From the NCBI GenBank assembly GCA_947034885.2, contig OX344752.2, positions 12,152,001-12,216,000 on the forward strand: a stretch of 64,000 bases of DNA, given 5' to 3'. This DNA is from Thuidium tamariscinum. Taxonomy: Eukaryota > Streptophyta > Bryopsida > Hypnales > Thuidiaceae. The position numbers and the translations under genes were made by a program. This document shows positions 10,279-21,150 of the stretch, in pieces. Under the pieces are notes generated by a model, which saw only the letters and a program-made list of their open reading frames with translations, searched no databases and was not told the origin of the DNA. The number at the start of each line of letters is the position of its first letter. Position 1 is the first letter of the stretch.

Positions 10279-12502
10279 ATGGGGCTGGGCGGCCGAATGG
10301 CGGTGTTGGCGCTCGCAGGGGTGCTGGTGATGCTGGCATGGAGCTCCGGGACGGTGGAAGCGCAGGGCTACTGGGAAACCGTCGTGGGAAACGCTGGAAT
10401 CTCCACCATGCACGCGGCGGTGTCGCATGACGGCAACGTGGTGTTGCTGGATCGGACCAACATTGGCCCCTCGCAATTGCAGTTGGCCAAAGGCGTCTGC
10501 CGCAACAATCCTGCAGATCGGGTACGAATCGGAATTCGCCATGACTAGCGATCAGGAATCCAACCTATGTTTCGTGGCTAGTGCTTGCTGCAGAAGTTTA
10601 GACTTCTGGACCATTGATCAGGACCTTCGTGAATGGTGTGCAATTGCAGGGAGGGATGAGCTTGGAGAGTGGATCAGTAACTTGAATTGTCAAGTTACTG
10701 TAGTTTATAGTGCAGTGGTGAATTCAGAATCTATCATGTGAGATTCCATTGACGGATGGTTGCCTTGTATTGTGGTTTGATCGATCAGGCGTCTGCGCAT
10801 GATTGCACTGCCCACTCGGCGCTCTTTACTCCAGGCTCCAACAACATCCGGCCGCTGTTTGTGTACACCGATACGTGGTGCTCATCTGGTCAATTCGATG
10901 GCAATGGCATGCTCGTGCAAACTGGCGGAGATGCCGATGGCGTCAAGAAGGTAATGGGATGCCATCACGTTGTAACACATCACGAGCTCAATAGCACACA
11001 ATGAGTTCCTTTAATTTAATATGAATTCATCGATGAAGCGTACGTTGTAACTCGAATTCGAGGTTCATGTTTTTGATTGACATCTTGCAGATTCGGCACT
11101 TCAATCCATGCGGAGGAGGCGACTGCGACTGGGTGGAGCTCGACGGAGGATTGCAAGCCGGACGCTGGTACGCTTCCAACCAGATTCTTCCCGACGGCAC
11201 TCAAATCGTCGTCGGAGGTCGCGGGGAAGGCACGGTGGAGTATGTTCCTGCGAATGGCCGCGGCACTTACGAACTCCCTCTGCTCTACAAAGTAGGCTCA
11301 TCTCTCTAATCATCCGTGCACTTGGATCCACTCAATCGTATCTCAGTGACGGGTATTTCACTACTTGTTAGGCATTTTTCAGTAATATTGGTAAAGTTTG
11401 CTGCACACTGACTTCAATCTGGACGTCTTGTCGTTTTGACTTGCTGAACTGGGCAATTCAGAAACGGCCATTGGAACGACGATCTGATGGCGTTCTGTGT
11501 GTGCGTGTGTGTGCACAGACCAATGATGCCCAGATGGATAATCTGTATCCCTTCGTGCACTTGTTGCCCAACAACCAGCTCTTCATATTCGCCAACCGCG
11601 ACTCAGTGCTGTACGACTGGAAGACCAACACGGCTGTGAAGGACTTCCCCACTATCCCCGGTGAGCCCCGAAACTACCCCTCCGGCGGCAGCTCCGTTCT
11701 GCTGCCCTTGTCTGCCGCAGCCGACTACGGCAACGTTGAGATTCTCGTCTGCGGCGGTGCTGCCTTCGGCGCATTCTCGAACCCCGCGGGCCAGCCCGCT
11801 TCCCAGAGCTGCGGCCGCCTGGCTCCTCTGTCTGCGGACCCAGGCTGGGCCATGGAGCAGATGCCGAGTCGCCGCGTCATGGGCGACATGATCCTTCTCC
11901 CCACTCGCGACGTGCTCATCATCAACGGCGCCGCGTCTGGCGCTCAGGGCTGGGGCAATGCCGGTGACCCCGTGAAAAACCCCAACTTGTACAAAACCTA
12001 CGCTGCAGCCGGAGCGCGCTTCCAAGTCTTGGCTGGGTCCGCCATCCCTCGCGTCTACCACTCCACCGCGAATCTCCTCCCCGACGGCCGCATCCTCGTC
12101 GCGGGCTCCAACACCCACCAGTTCTACACACTTGCAGGGTACCTGCCCACGGAGCTTCGCATTGAAGCCTTCTCCCCGCCCTACCTCGGCGCGAACAATC
12201 CAAACTTCGCCGCTGCGCCGGGCGCTCTCAAGTACGGTGCGGGCTTCACTGCGACTATCAAAGCTGCGGGTGCGAAGTACTACGAGCTCAACTTGGCGAG
12301 CGCACCGTTCGTCACGCACTCGTTCGCCCAAGGTCAGCGGTTGCTGCAACTGGAAGTCGGCGCTCCGGTCGCAGGGGCGGGCGGCGTCACAATCGCGTCC
12401 AAAGCGCCTCCCAACGCTGCGGTGGCGCCCGTGGGCTACTACATGTTGTTTCCTGTGGCGGATGGCCAAGTTGGAAACGCCGCGTGGGTCCACCTTGGTT
12501 AA
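10279..12502 (+). CDS. Glyoxal/aldehyde oxidase-like copper radical oxidase, four exons
   Basis: Secreted copper-radical oxidase of the glyoxal oxidase (GLOX) family, which oxidises aldehydes and releases hydrogen peroxide in the apoplast or wall. Exons are 10279-10521, 10789-10950, 11091-11291 and 11519-12502. All introns are GT-AG and phase 0, and the product is 529 aa, a usual family length. The first ATG of the leader is used. Residues 1-28 form a signal peptide ending VEA before QGYW. A glyoxal-oxidase N-terminal domain follows (TNIGPSQ, DCTAHS, NLYPFVHLLP) and then a DUF1929-type C-terminal domain from about residue 420. Candidate copper and cofactor residues are Cys112 (TWCSSG), Tyr186 (EYVP), Tyr382-His383 (RVYHS) and His469 (VTHSF). 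Third codon positions are strongly GC-rich, unlike the flanks. Substrate cannot be told from sequence. No frame breaks were found. Confidence 0.93.
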
Positions 12503-12540
12503 GCTGCTGTCACATTTTTTCAAAGGATTTTTTCGATAAG

Positions 12541-12546
12541 CAATAA
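12541..12546 (+). promoter_or_regulatory. Possible polyadenylation signal
   Basis: AATAAG occurs about 40 bp after the stop codon of the GLOX-like gene, a tolerated plant near-upstream element. The 3' end cannot extend far before the repeat that begins at 12627. Confidence 0.3.
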
Positions 12547-12626
12547 GACCCAGAATTTGCTATAAGGAGATTTTCTATTTCACTTCGGGTTGTCCTCTTA
12601 AACAACTGAATGTTGTTTACAGGGTA

Positions 12627-13350
12627 ACTTAGTTGCAAATCTCCATGCTACACCAATTTATCCTACAAGGGCATGTGAAACGAAATTGCACTGCCCATGT
12701 GTTATCTTTAGTTTAGTTTATGCTAAAATATGACCTGCCATAGTGCCCTGCAGGTTGCTGGCTTCTCCAAAATGTATTTTAGTTATCGTGACACTAAGTT
12801 TGCACCCTCCCTGACGTGATGAATCAATGTGACCCGGCTTTTTTATGAACTCACTTCAAGAAGTTCTTGTTGAATTCCAATCTTAACTTCAAGTTGCTCC
12901 AGTTGTATGTATTGCAGAAAGTTTTTCAATGAAGGTTGGCCACAAAGGGATTTTGATCCACTCCTGGAGCACCAAGAGAACTTGAACAATTTTAACTGTC
13001 AGACAGAAGTGGACTACTTTCACAATACCTGTAGAGAGGATGTCTAAAAAGATGAAAGATGAGAGATGAACTACCAACATACCCAACTGAAGCTGAAAGC
13101 AGGTTCCATACAAAAATAATAATTCACTTTGAATCGCAAGCACAAGTGATGATGTCAGGTATCATTCAACAATTTTTTGGAAATTGTGAAAAAGTTGGAG
13201 TTCGGTAGGCAAAGTCTCAAATCTTCTCTTCACTTACGGTACCAAACAAATTGTTCACTTCAATGTTTCAATATAGGAACTGGTCTTTTTGGGTCACATA
13301 TTATTTTATAAATGTGATTGAGCAATCTTGCTGTGGCAACTCAAATAAGG
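12627..13350. repeat. Dispersed repeat, copy 2, directly behind the GLOX-like gene
   Basis: Collinear, same-orientation relative of 5498-6440. It begins AACTTAGTTGCAAATCTCCA about 125 bp after the gene's stop codon and carries one 67-bp unit (near 13211-13277) instead of four. With copy 1 it flanks a segment of about 6-7 kb that includes the gene. Confidence 0.7.
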
Positions 13351-14473
13351 TGTAGCACACAAACCAACAAAGTAACTATGCCCATGTTATTTTATTTTAT
13401 TTGAAATGAATGGACAATTCCCATTTAAATAAGACCATCAAATCAAAGGCAAATTCTAGTGAGCATTTTTTACATTTTCAAAGTACTAAGCAAAAGAAAG
13501 TAGACACCAACAACTTGATTTCCCAACTTTTTTCATATCAAAGCCTTTTGAATTTTTTTATTCTACTACACCTAAATGAGGTTTGCAATTCTACTTCAAA
13601 CACAATTAGTACTTTTGACTTAATTATGAGTGGTTGAGCTCTTTCTATTTCTAATTTGCTTGTCCCGTATAATTTTTTTCTTTTACCACCCCATATGTAT
13701 ATAAAGAATTTGTCTACTAATTTTGAAGCATGTAAAATAAATGACCTTCAAAACAATGAGAGGTACCTGGTAAATGCATTGTTCACAATGAAAACAAATG
13801 CTAGGTTTTTAACTTTTTGTTCAAATGCATTCAATTGTATTTTATTTCAAAAATTATATATCTAGCTCTTTGGTGCTGAAGTTACTATCTGGGTACAACA
13901 TTAACAAGTGTCTTCAAAAAAGCAAAATGTGAGCTAATTTCTAATGAATGTTATGTAAGTGCATGTAGCCTTCTGAATTGAATGAGAATTAAGGGTTTTT
14001 TTGAGTGTTTCCATTAGATCTTGAAATCTAAAATTAGTCATTAGAAAGAAATTGGGGTTGTTGGATGCCCAAACAAGAACTCAATGTGGAATACTCAAAA
14101 ATTAAGCTTACATAGATTTGATAGAAATGCATATTGTAGAGTATTGGTTGATGACTTTGGATTCATCAATTGTTACCACCAATTTGGAGCAAGGTTTTAG
14201 ATAATCATATAATTGCAATGTACCATTGTTGGCATGTCCTTGGTTTAGAATTAGAAAGTAGTTTTAGTCAATGTACTACATCCAAATGTGTCCTACATTT
14301 GAACTAGTAGTTGAGTCATTAAGGTTTTGATCCTTGATATAGGCAATTGAGATGTAATTGCCCAACAAGTGAAATTAGGGTGGAATTTTGAATTCATGTA
14401 GATGGCCTAGTAGGATGTGACTTAAATTAAACTTTTTGTACATGTATGAGTGTTTATTTGGGTTTTTGATAGG
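13351..14473. other. AT-rich stretch without recognisable gene
   Basis: Two open frames of about 70 codons (13410-13637 and 13656-13865) are low-complexity and resemble no known protein. Nothing else is seen. Confidence 0.5.
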
Positions 14474-14485
14474 CTTTTTGGCAGG

Positions 14486-14830
14486 GTTGTGTGGACGTCC
14501 AACGTCCGGCACCCTGCGGACGTCCTGTGACATTTGAATTTCCTATATTTACTGCGCCCAGTAAAAAACTGAGGCGGACGGCCGCCCCGACAGCCGGTGT
14601 CGGAGGTCCCGTCCGACCGCCCATCCACCCCAACCGCCGACGTCAAAGGTCCCGTCCAACCGCCTGTCCGCCCCGACCGCCTGCGTTGGAGGTCCCGTCC
14701 ACTGCGCCCGTCCAACCGCGTCTCAACGTCCGCTTCGACTGGCGGCGTCCGCCGCGATTGCATCTCGCCATCCGCTCCAACCGACCGCGTCCGCCACGCG
14801 TCCGTGATGGAATCCGCATCGACCTGATGA
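14486..14830. repeat. Left subterminal GC-rich island of the hAT-like element
   Basis: An abrupt GC-rich block in AT-rich surroundings, dominated by variants of GTCCGCC, GTCCGACC and GTCCCGTCC. Long frames on both strands (14422-14862 minus, 14491-14874 plus) follow from lack of AT-rich stops, not from coding. The likely role is clustered binding sites for a transposase; this is inference by analogy with other hAT elements. Confidence 0.6.
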
Positions 14831-15458
14831 GAATGTGTGAAAAAAAATTTAAAACTTTTCACCGTATAAGGTAACTAGTCAATAAATTGACCATTTAAGA
14901 GCTGAAACTCAATTTTGGGGAGGGGAAACGTCTTAAAATATTTTCCAGTAAATTGCCTTTGAAAGACAAGTGGAATTGACATCTAACCCAAGTTGTTTTA
15001 TATTTTTTGAAGTTTTGTGGAATTAGTTATGAATTTTTGAAGTTGAAAGGGCATAGGGCTTTGAAAACGCCCACCCCCTGCAATGTACACCCTTTGTACA
15101 TTGCTGAAGTCTACAAAAAGAAACATGTACAAGTAGCGTACAATTGAGAAAGTGGGCAATTTTAGCCACATTGAACTTGCAATTGGTGGGGAAATTTACA
15201 ATAAAATTTTGGAACAATGTACTTGATTACTTGAACAAGTTAACAAAAAGATCGACAAGTTAGTTTTCTTAAAAAAATATTAATGATGAAGATTTTGATT
15301 TTTGACATTCCTTTGGGGACAAGTATTTTGTATTTGAAGTGCATTTGGGGGGTCCTTTTGGGATTAATGACATTTTTGAATCATGATTTGTCCATGTTAT
15401 GATTTTAATTAAAATTGCCATGAATTTTTTAGGACCCCGCAAAAGGAATTTTGTCATT

Positions 15459-17440
15459 TGTGACTAATGCCCCAAAGGGCATTAGTCACATTAGTCACAA
15501 TTTAGTATATTTGCCACAACTTTTGCATGGGCAATTGAAATTTTCTAAATTTTTTTATACATCCTTGGCATGATGAGGGACTCCTACTTGCAAATTTTCA
15601 AAGGTAAAGAACACTTCTAGAATTTTGTGCAATTTTTTGATGGTTTTGACTTACAACCCAAAAAGAAATAAAATTCGAGGTCACTTGTCCAACTTCAAAT
15701 GTCAATATACTCCAATAAGATGCATTGGAAGTATTAGGGATTTTTCAGAAAAAATTGAAATTGAGAAGGATAGGAATTTGGGAGATATGCTCAATTGTGA
15801 CTAATGTGACTAATGCTCTTTTGGGGCATTAGTCACAGTAGTCACAATTTAGTATATTAGCCACAATTTTTGCATGGGAAATTAAAACTTTCTAAATTTT
15901 TTTATACATGCTTGGCATGATGTGGAACACCTACTTGAAAATTTTCAAAAGCAAAGGACACTTTTAGAATTTTGTGCAATTGTTTGATGGTTTTGACTTA
16001 CAACCCAAAAAGAAATAAAATTCGAGGTCACTTGTCCAACTTCGAATGTCAATATGCTTCATTAGGATGCATTAGAAATATTTGGAGATTTAAAAAAAAA
16101 ATTGAAATTGAGAGGGCTAGGAATTTGGGAGATATGCTCAATTGTGACTAATGTGATTAATGCTCTTTGAGGCATTAGTCACATTAGTCACAATTTAGTA
16201 TATTAGCCACAACTTTTGCATGGGCAATTGAAATTTTCTAAATTTTTTTATACATGCTTGGCATGATGTAGGACACCTATTTGCAAATTTTCAAAAACAA
16301 AGCACACTTTTAAAATTTTGTACAATTGTTTGATGATTTTGACTTACAACCCAAAAAGAAATAAAAAAGGATAGGAATTTGGGAGATATGTTGAATTGTG
16401 ACTAATGTGACTAATGCTCTTTGGGGCATTAGTCACATTAGTCACAATTTAGTATATTTGCCACAACTTTTGCATGGGCAATTGAAATTTTCTAAATTTT
16501 TTTATACATGCTTGGCATGATGTAGGACACCTACTTGAAAATTTTCAAAAGCAAAGGACACTTTTAGAATTTTGTGCAATTTTTTGATGGTTTTGACTTA
16601 CAACCCAAAAAGAAATAAAACTCGAGGTCACTTGTCCAACTTCGAATGTCAATATGCTTCATTAGGATGCATTAGAAATATTTGGAGATTTTCAAAAAAA
16701 ATTGAAATTGAGAGGGCTAGGAATTTGGGAGATATGCTCAATTGTGACTAATGTGACTAATGCTCTTTTGGGGCATTAGTCACATTAGTCACAATTTAGT
16801 ATATTTGCCACAACTTTTGCATGGGAAACTAAAACTTTCTAAATTTTTTTATACATGCTTGGCATGATGTAGGACACCTACTTGCAAATTTTCAAAAGTA
16901 AAGAACACTTTTAGAATTTTGTGCAATTTTTTGATGATTTTGACTTACAACCCAAAAAGAAATAAAACTCGAGGTCACTTGTCCAACTTCGAATGTCAAT
17001 ATGCTTCATTAGGATGCATTGGAAGTATTTGGAGATTTTCAAAAAAATTTGAAAAGAAAAAGGCTAGAAATTTGGGAGATATGATGAATTGTGACTAATG
17101 TGACTAATGCTCTTTGGGGCATTAGTCACATTAGTCACAATTTAGTATATTTGTCACAACTTTTGCATGGGAAACTAAAACTTTCTAAATTTTTTTATAC
17201 ATGCTTGGCATGATGTAGGACACCTACTTGCAAACTTTCAAAAGCAAAGGACACTTTTAGAATTTTGTACAATTGTTTGATGGTTTTGACTTACAACCCA
17301 AAAAGAAATAAAATTGGAGGTCACTTGTCCAACTTCAAATGTCAATATGCTTCATTAGGAAGCATTGAAAGTATTTGGAGATTTTCAGAGAAAATTGAAA
17401 TTGAGAAGGATAGGGATTTGGGAGATATGTTCAATTGTCG
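15459..17440 (+). repeat. Tandem array of about 345-bp units, each with a perfect hairpin (left arm)
   Basis: Six hairpins are centred near 15480, 15822, 16167, 16420, 16768 and 17116. Spacing is about 345 bp except for one shortened 253-bp unit. Most pair GTGACTAATGTGACTAATGC with its exact complement around a 6-8-nt loop; the first is partial. Between hairpins each unit carries the same AT-rich sequence with ACTTTTGCATGGG, CATGCTTGGCATGATG and TTGACTTACAACCC landmarks. No protein is encoded. Confidence 0.9.
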
Positions 17441-17690
17441 GACCTTTGGCGTCCGCCTCGGAAGTCGTCGGCCGGACCTGGCGTCCGACAGCCCCGCTAT
17501 GCATCCGCCCTTCCAATGTCCTTGTCCGCCTTGCCACCACCCAACGTCTGCCCTGTCGACTTTGCCGTCCGCCCTTCCGACCGCCCAGCGTCCACCCTTT
17601 GGCCCTGCCCGTCCGCCCTAACAACCGAGTGGGCATCCGACAAAGGCATCCGCCCTGCCGACCGACTAACCTCCGCCGAAGACCGCTCAG
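17435..17690. repeat. Internal GC island, left arm
   Basis: GC-rich block of GTCCGCC-type motifs placed between the tandem array and the TTAA element. Its inverted partner at 20828-21150 is longer because of two short insertions, one a near-duplicate of about 40 bp. Open frames running from the array into the island (17265-17621) are compositional and are not accepted as genes. Confidence 0.7.
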
Positions 17691-17772
17691 ATTTCAAGTC
17701 CAAACTCAACATTGGATTCCACAAGTCCAAACTCAACATTGGGTTCCCCAGAAGTCATATTTAAAGCTTTAA

Positions 17773-19143
17773 CCCTTAAAGGACCGTCAATATACTTTCA
17801 CCAAAAGCGCTCCAAAAGACCAAAACTGCCATTTCTAGTACAAGTACCAAAATTTTCGGAAAATAACTTTTTTTGACATCTCTGACTGTAGGATATTGTA
17901 TTATATAGTATCAAAATCATGTAGTAAGAATTTCAAACATTTCCACCGAGTGGATTGCAAGATATAAGCATTCAAATTAACTAAAATCATTTTTTTGACT
18001 CTGTGAAAAGCAAGGCAGGTGCACTTCACAAGCTCACATTTCTATGAAAAAATGACCTAAATGGTGGTGCTTCTTTGGATTTGTTTTTCTAGACAAGTTG
18101 GGCACATGCTTGAAAATTTTCAAATCATTTGGAATAGTACAACATATAGGAAAAAAATAGTAAGTATGTAGTAGTAGAGAATTATTAAACATACTAAATT
18201 ATTTATAGTTGAAATATGGAATTGAAAATTTCCAATCCCAAATTCTCAATGGTTGAAAATTTGAAATGTTGTAATAATGTATCTACATCCCACAATTTTA
18301 TTTTTCTAGGAATCATAAATTAACCTCTTTTGAAAGACTTTGTAATTCTAGGAAATTATAATGATACTAGTCTTAAATATTGGAAATTGTCAATATCAAT
18401 TGTTGAAATTCAGCTGATTCAAATTGTTCCAAACACAATAACACACCTCCCATGAGAAAGGAATATTCAAATTTAATGGAATTCCAATTGAAATTTGAAA
18501 TCCTAGAGGATCATTCACTTTTGGTGCTTCAGAGGAAACATGTGATTTGTGCTAGTACCTGCGGGCTGAAATTCAAATTTGATCCTCGTTTTTACAAACT
18601 TCTTCAAAAGATAAAAAAGTTGATTAACTTTCATGGAATGTAATTTTTTTTCACAATTAATGCCCAAGAGCAACAATTATGATCCAATGAACTCAAAATA
18701 TTGAAAATAAGGGACGGGGGGTTGAAAATAGCTAGAACAATCTCACCATTGAGATTATTGTGTTTCAATCCCATGTTAGAGCTATTAATGATTTAGTTTT
18801 TCTTTCAATCTTGGACTTACTTGTACTTAACTATTTTTTGAATAATGAAAATCAAGCCTATTTTTCTTGAAATTTTTGTCTTAGACTTTCAACTCAGTTC
18901 TAAGTTCTTCAAATTCCTTCAAAAATTTTAATTCAAGGTCCATACTCCATAGTTCCAAAAAATTCCACGAATGGCGGTCAAAGTCATCTGATATTTTTAC
19001 CACATTATCCTAGATAAATAAAGTACAAGATCCTACGGTTAGATCCCAAGAAAAGTATTTTTTTGGTTTTCTTATAGTGAACGTAGCAAAAATGGCAGTT
19101 TTGAGTGGTTTGTAACAAAAAAATGGCCTTGGTCCTTTAGGGG
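17773..19143. mobile_element. TTAA-flanked element, 1.37 kb, left of palindrome centre
   Basis: Ends CCCTTAAAGGACCG and, inverted, CCCCTAAAGGACC, lie between TTAA at 17769-17772 and 19144-19147. The first 530 bp are repeated inverted in the element at 19798-20741; the rest is different. A related interior is found at 61445-61990. No transposase frame. Confidence 0.7.
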
Positions 19144-19147
19144 TTAA

Positions 19148-19790
19148 CAATATAGGGAGAGATTTATAACCATATTTTATTGCAAGACATTCTCAACTCT
19201 CAAATTGTAACTTGTAAGGGCCTAATATTTCAATTTCTAAACAAATTAGAAAAATGTATCACCATACTTTCTACAATTCTACAGTTGGAAGATGATGACA
19301 TTCAAGATTGCATAAGAGGATGAGTCAAATTTGAAAATGATGCAATTATACTTGAAAAAAAATTTGAAAATGTGAAAAATTTTAGAATCTTTCATTTGAA
19401 TGTAAGTGAATCTGTGAATGTGAATATGAAGGAGTGTATTTCAAATAATTTTATCCCTTACTAGTTTGCATTTAGAAATATGTAAAGAATATATGTTTTT
19501 TCTATTAAAGTAGGGTGTATACATTTTTTAATTAATAATGTGTTGAATCCTTGGATCATTCATTAATTTACTTTCACTATTTATTATTTTATATGACACC
19601 CATAATGCAAAAATGATGAAGAAGCTTGGGTTTAGGGTTTAGGGTTTGGGCTTGTCTATACTCTACAGAAGTGGATGTCGATGCTATTCGGATAGTGTGT
19701 AGGGTTTAGGACTTACTTTCTTTAAATGTGCGGAATGAAACTCAATTTCACACATACATTGAACATTGGATTCCTTTTCCAACGCTTCCC
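19148..19790. other. Spacer at the palindrome centre
   Basis: Unpaired AT-rich sequence between the two inverted TTAA elements. It contains short telomere-like repeats at 19628-19650. No gene is seen. Confidence 0.5.
19628..19650 (+). repeat. Short interstitial TTTAGGG repeats
   Basis: GGGTTTAGGGTTTAGGG followed by TTTGGG gives about three plant-type telomere units, with a further GTAGGGTTTAGG near 19700. Too short for a chromosome end; it is an interstitial telomere-like or telo-box sequence. Confidence 0.7.
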
Positions 19791-19797
19791 ATTCTAA

Positions 19798-20741
19798 CCC
19801 TTAAAAGACCGCACATTTTTTTTGGAATTTTGGGCAGGTACCTACGAGTGGGGATTTTTAGATCTGAGGCTGAAATTTGAATAGAATGTGGGGGCAAGGA
19901 AGATCTTTCATATGCACCAAATTTTCATGACATTTGAAAATACAAGTCAAAAGTTATAGCCTAATATGTTATTTTTTTTCATAACTAGGCATTTCATGCA
20001 AATCAAAGAAAATCACTTTTTGCATAAAGAAGAATTCCACAAACTGATTTTCTAGAATTTTGTATACGCGTGAAGTTTTGAATCATTCCATTTTGATGAA
20101 TGAGTCAAAGTTATGTGGATTTTTTTGTTTTTCAGCAGTTTTGAATTTCCTACTCTAAAAAAAAACTTCGAAATCCTTTATCTTACCCAATTTCCAATAT
20201 TCTTGGACAAAAATAAAATTGTAGGATGTAGATACATTATTACAACATTTCAAATTTTCAACCATTGAGAATTTGGGATTGGAAATTTTCAATTCCATAT
20301 TTCAACTATAAATAATTTAGTATGTTTAATAATTCTCTACTACTACATACTTACTATTTTTTTCCTATATGTTGTACTATTCCAAATGATTTGAAAATTT
20401 TCAAGCATGTGCCCAACTTGTCTAGGAAAACAAATCCAAAGAAGCACCACCATTTAGGTCATTTTTTCATAGAAATGTGAGCTTGTGAAGTGCACCTGCC
20501 TTGCTTTTCACAGAGTCAAAAAAATGATTTTAGTTAATTTGAATGCTTATATCTTGCAATCCACTCGGTGGAAATGTTTGAAATTCTTACTACATGATTT
20601 TGATACTATATAATACAATATCCTACAGTCAGAGATGTCAAAAAAAGTTATTTTCCGAAAATTTTGGTACTTGTACTAGAAATGGCAGTTTTGGTCTTTT
20701 GGAGCGCTTTTGGTGAAAGTATATTGACGGTCCTTTAAGGG
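19798..20741. mobile_element. TTAA-type element, 0.94 kb, right of palindrome centre
   Basis: Ends CCCTTAAAAGACCG (left) and CCCTTAAAGGACCG (inverted, right). The right flank is TTAA (20742-20745) and the left is CTAA (19794-19797), probably a mutated TTAA. Its right 530 bp mirror the left part of 17773-19143; the left 400 bp instead resemble the window start (about 60-510, inverted). Confidence 0.65.
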
Positions 20742-20827
20742 TTAAAGCTTTAAATATGACTTCTGGGGAACCCAATGTTGAGTTTGGACTTGTGGAATCC
20801 AATGTTGAGTTTGGACTTGAAATCTGA

Positions 20828-21150
20828 GCGGTCTTCGGCGGAGGTTAGGCGGTCGGCAGGGCGGACACCTTTGTCGAACGTCCACTCGGTCGTTAGGGCG
20901 GACGGGCAGGGCCAAAGGGCGGACGCTGGGCGGTCGGAAGGGCAGACGGCAAAGTCAGTAGGGCGGTCGGCACTCGGCAGGGCGGACGGCAAAGTCGACA
21001 GGGCGGACGTTGGGTGGTGGCAAGGCGGACAAGGACATCGGAAGGGCAGATGCATAGCAGGGCTGTCGAATGCCAGGTCCGGCCGACGACGACCGAGGCG
21101 AACGGGCCTGTCGTCAGACGACCCGAGGCGGACGCCAAAGGTCCGACAAT
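20828..21150. repeat. Internal GC island, right arm
   Basis: Inverted partner of 17435-17690, enriched in GGCGGAC. It is about 70 bp longer owing to short insertions, including a repeated GGGCGGACGGCAAAGTC segment, showing that these islands grow by local duplication. Confidence 0.7.

Larger units (their letters stand above)
15459..18305 (+). repeat. Left arm of giant inverted repeat
   Basis: This arm contains the hairpin array, a GC island (17435-17690) and the first 530 bp of a TTAA element. The inner part (17690-18305) is almost identical to the reverse complement of 20209-20820, with only scattered substitutions. The outer array is less similar and has a different unit count. Confidence 0.9.

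Noticed and set aside
11603..12523. 306-codon antisense frame
   Set aside because: Shadow of the GC-rich fourth exon of the GLOX-like gene.
14422..14874. Long overlapping frames on both strands in the GC island
   Set aside because: Several frames are open at once in both directions because AT-rich stop codons are rare there; no recognisable protein.
19628..19650. True telomere
   Set aside because: Only about three units, in the middle of the sequence.
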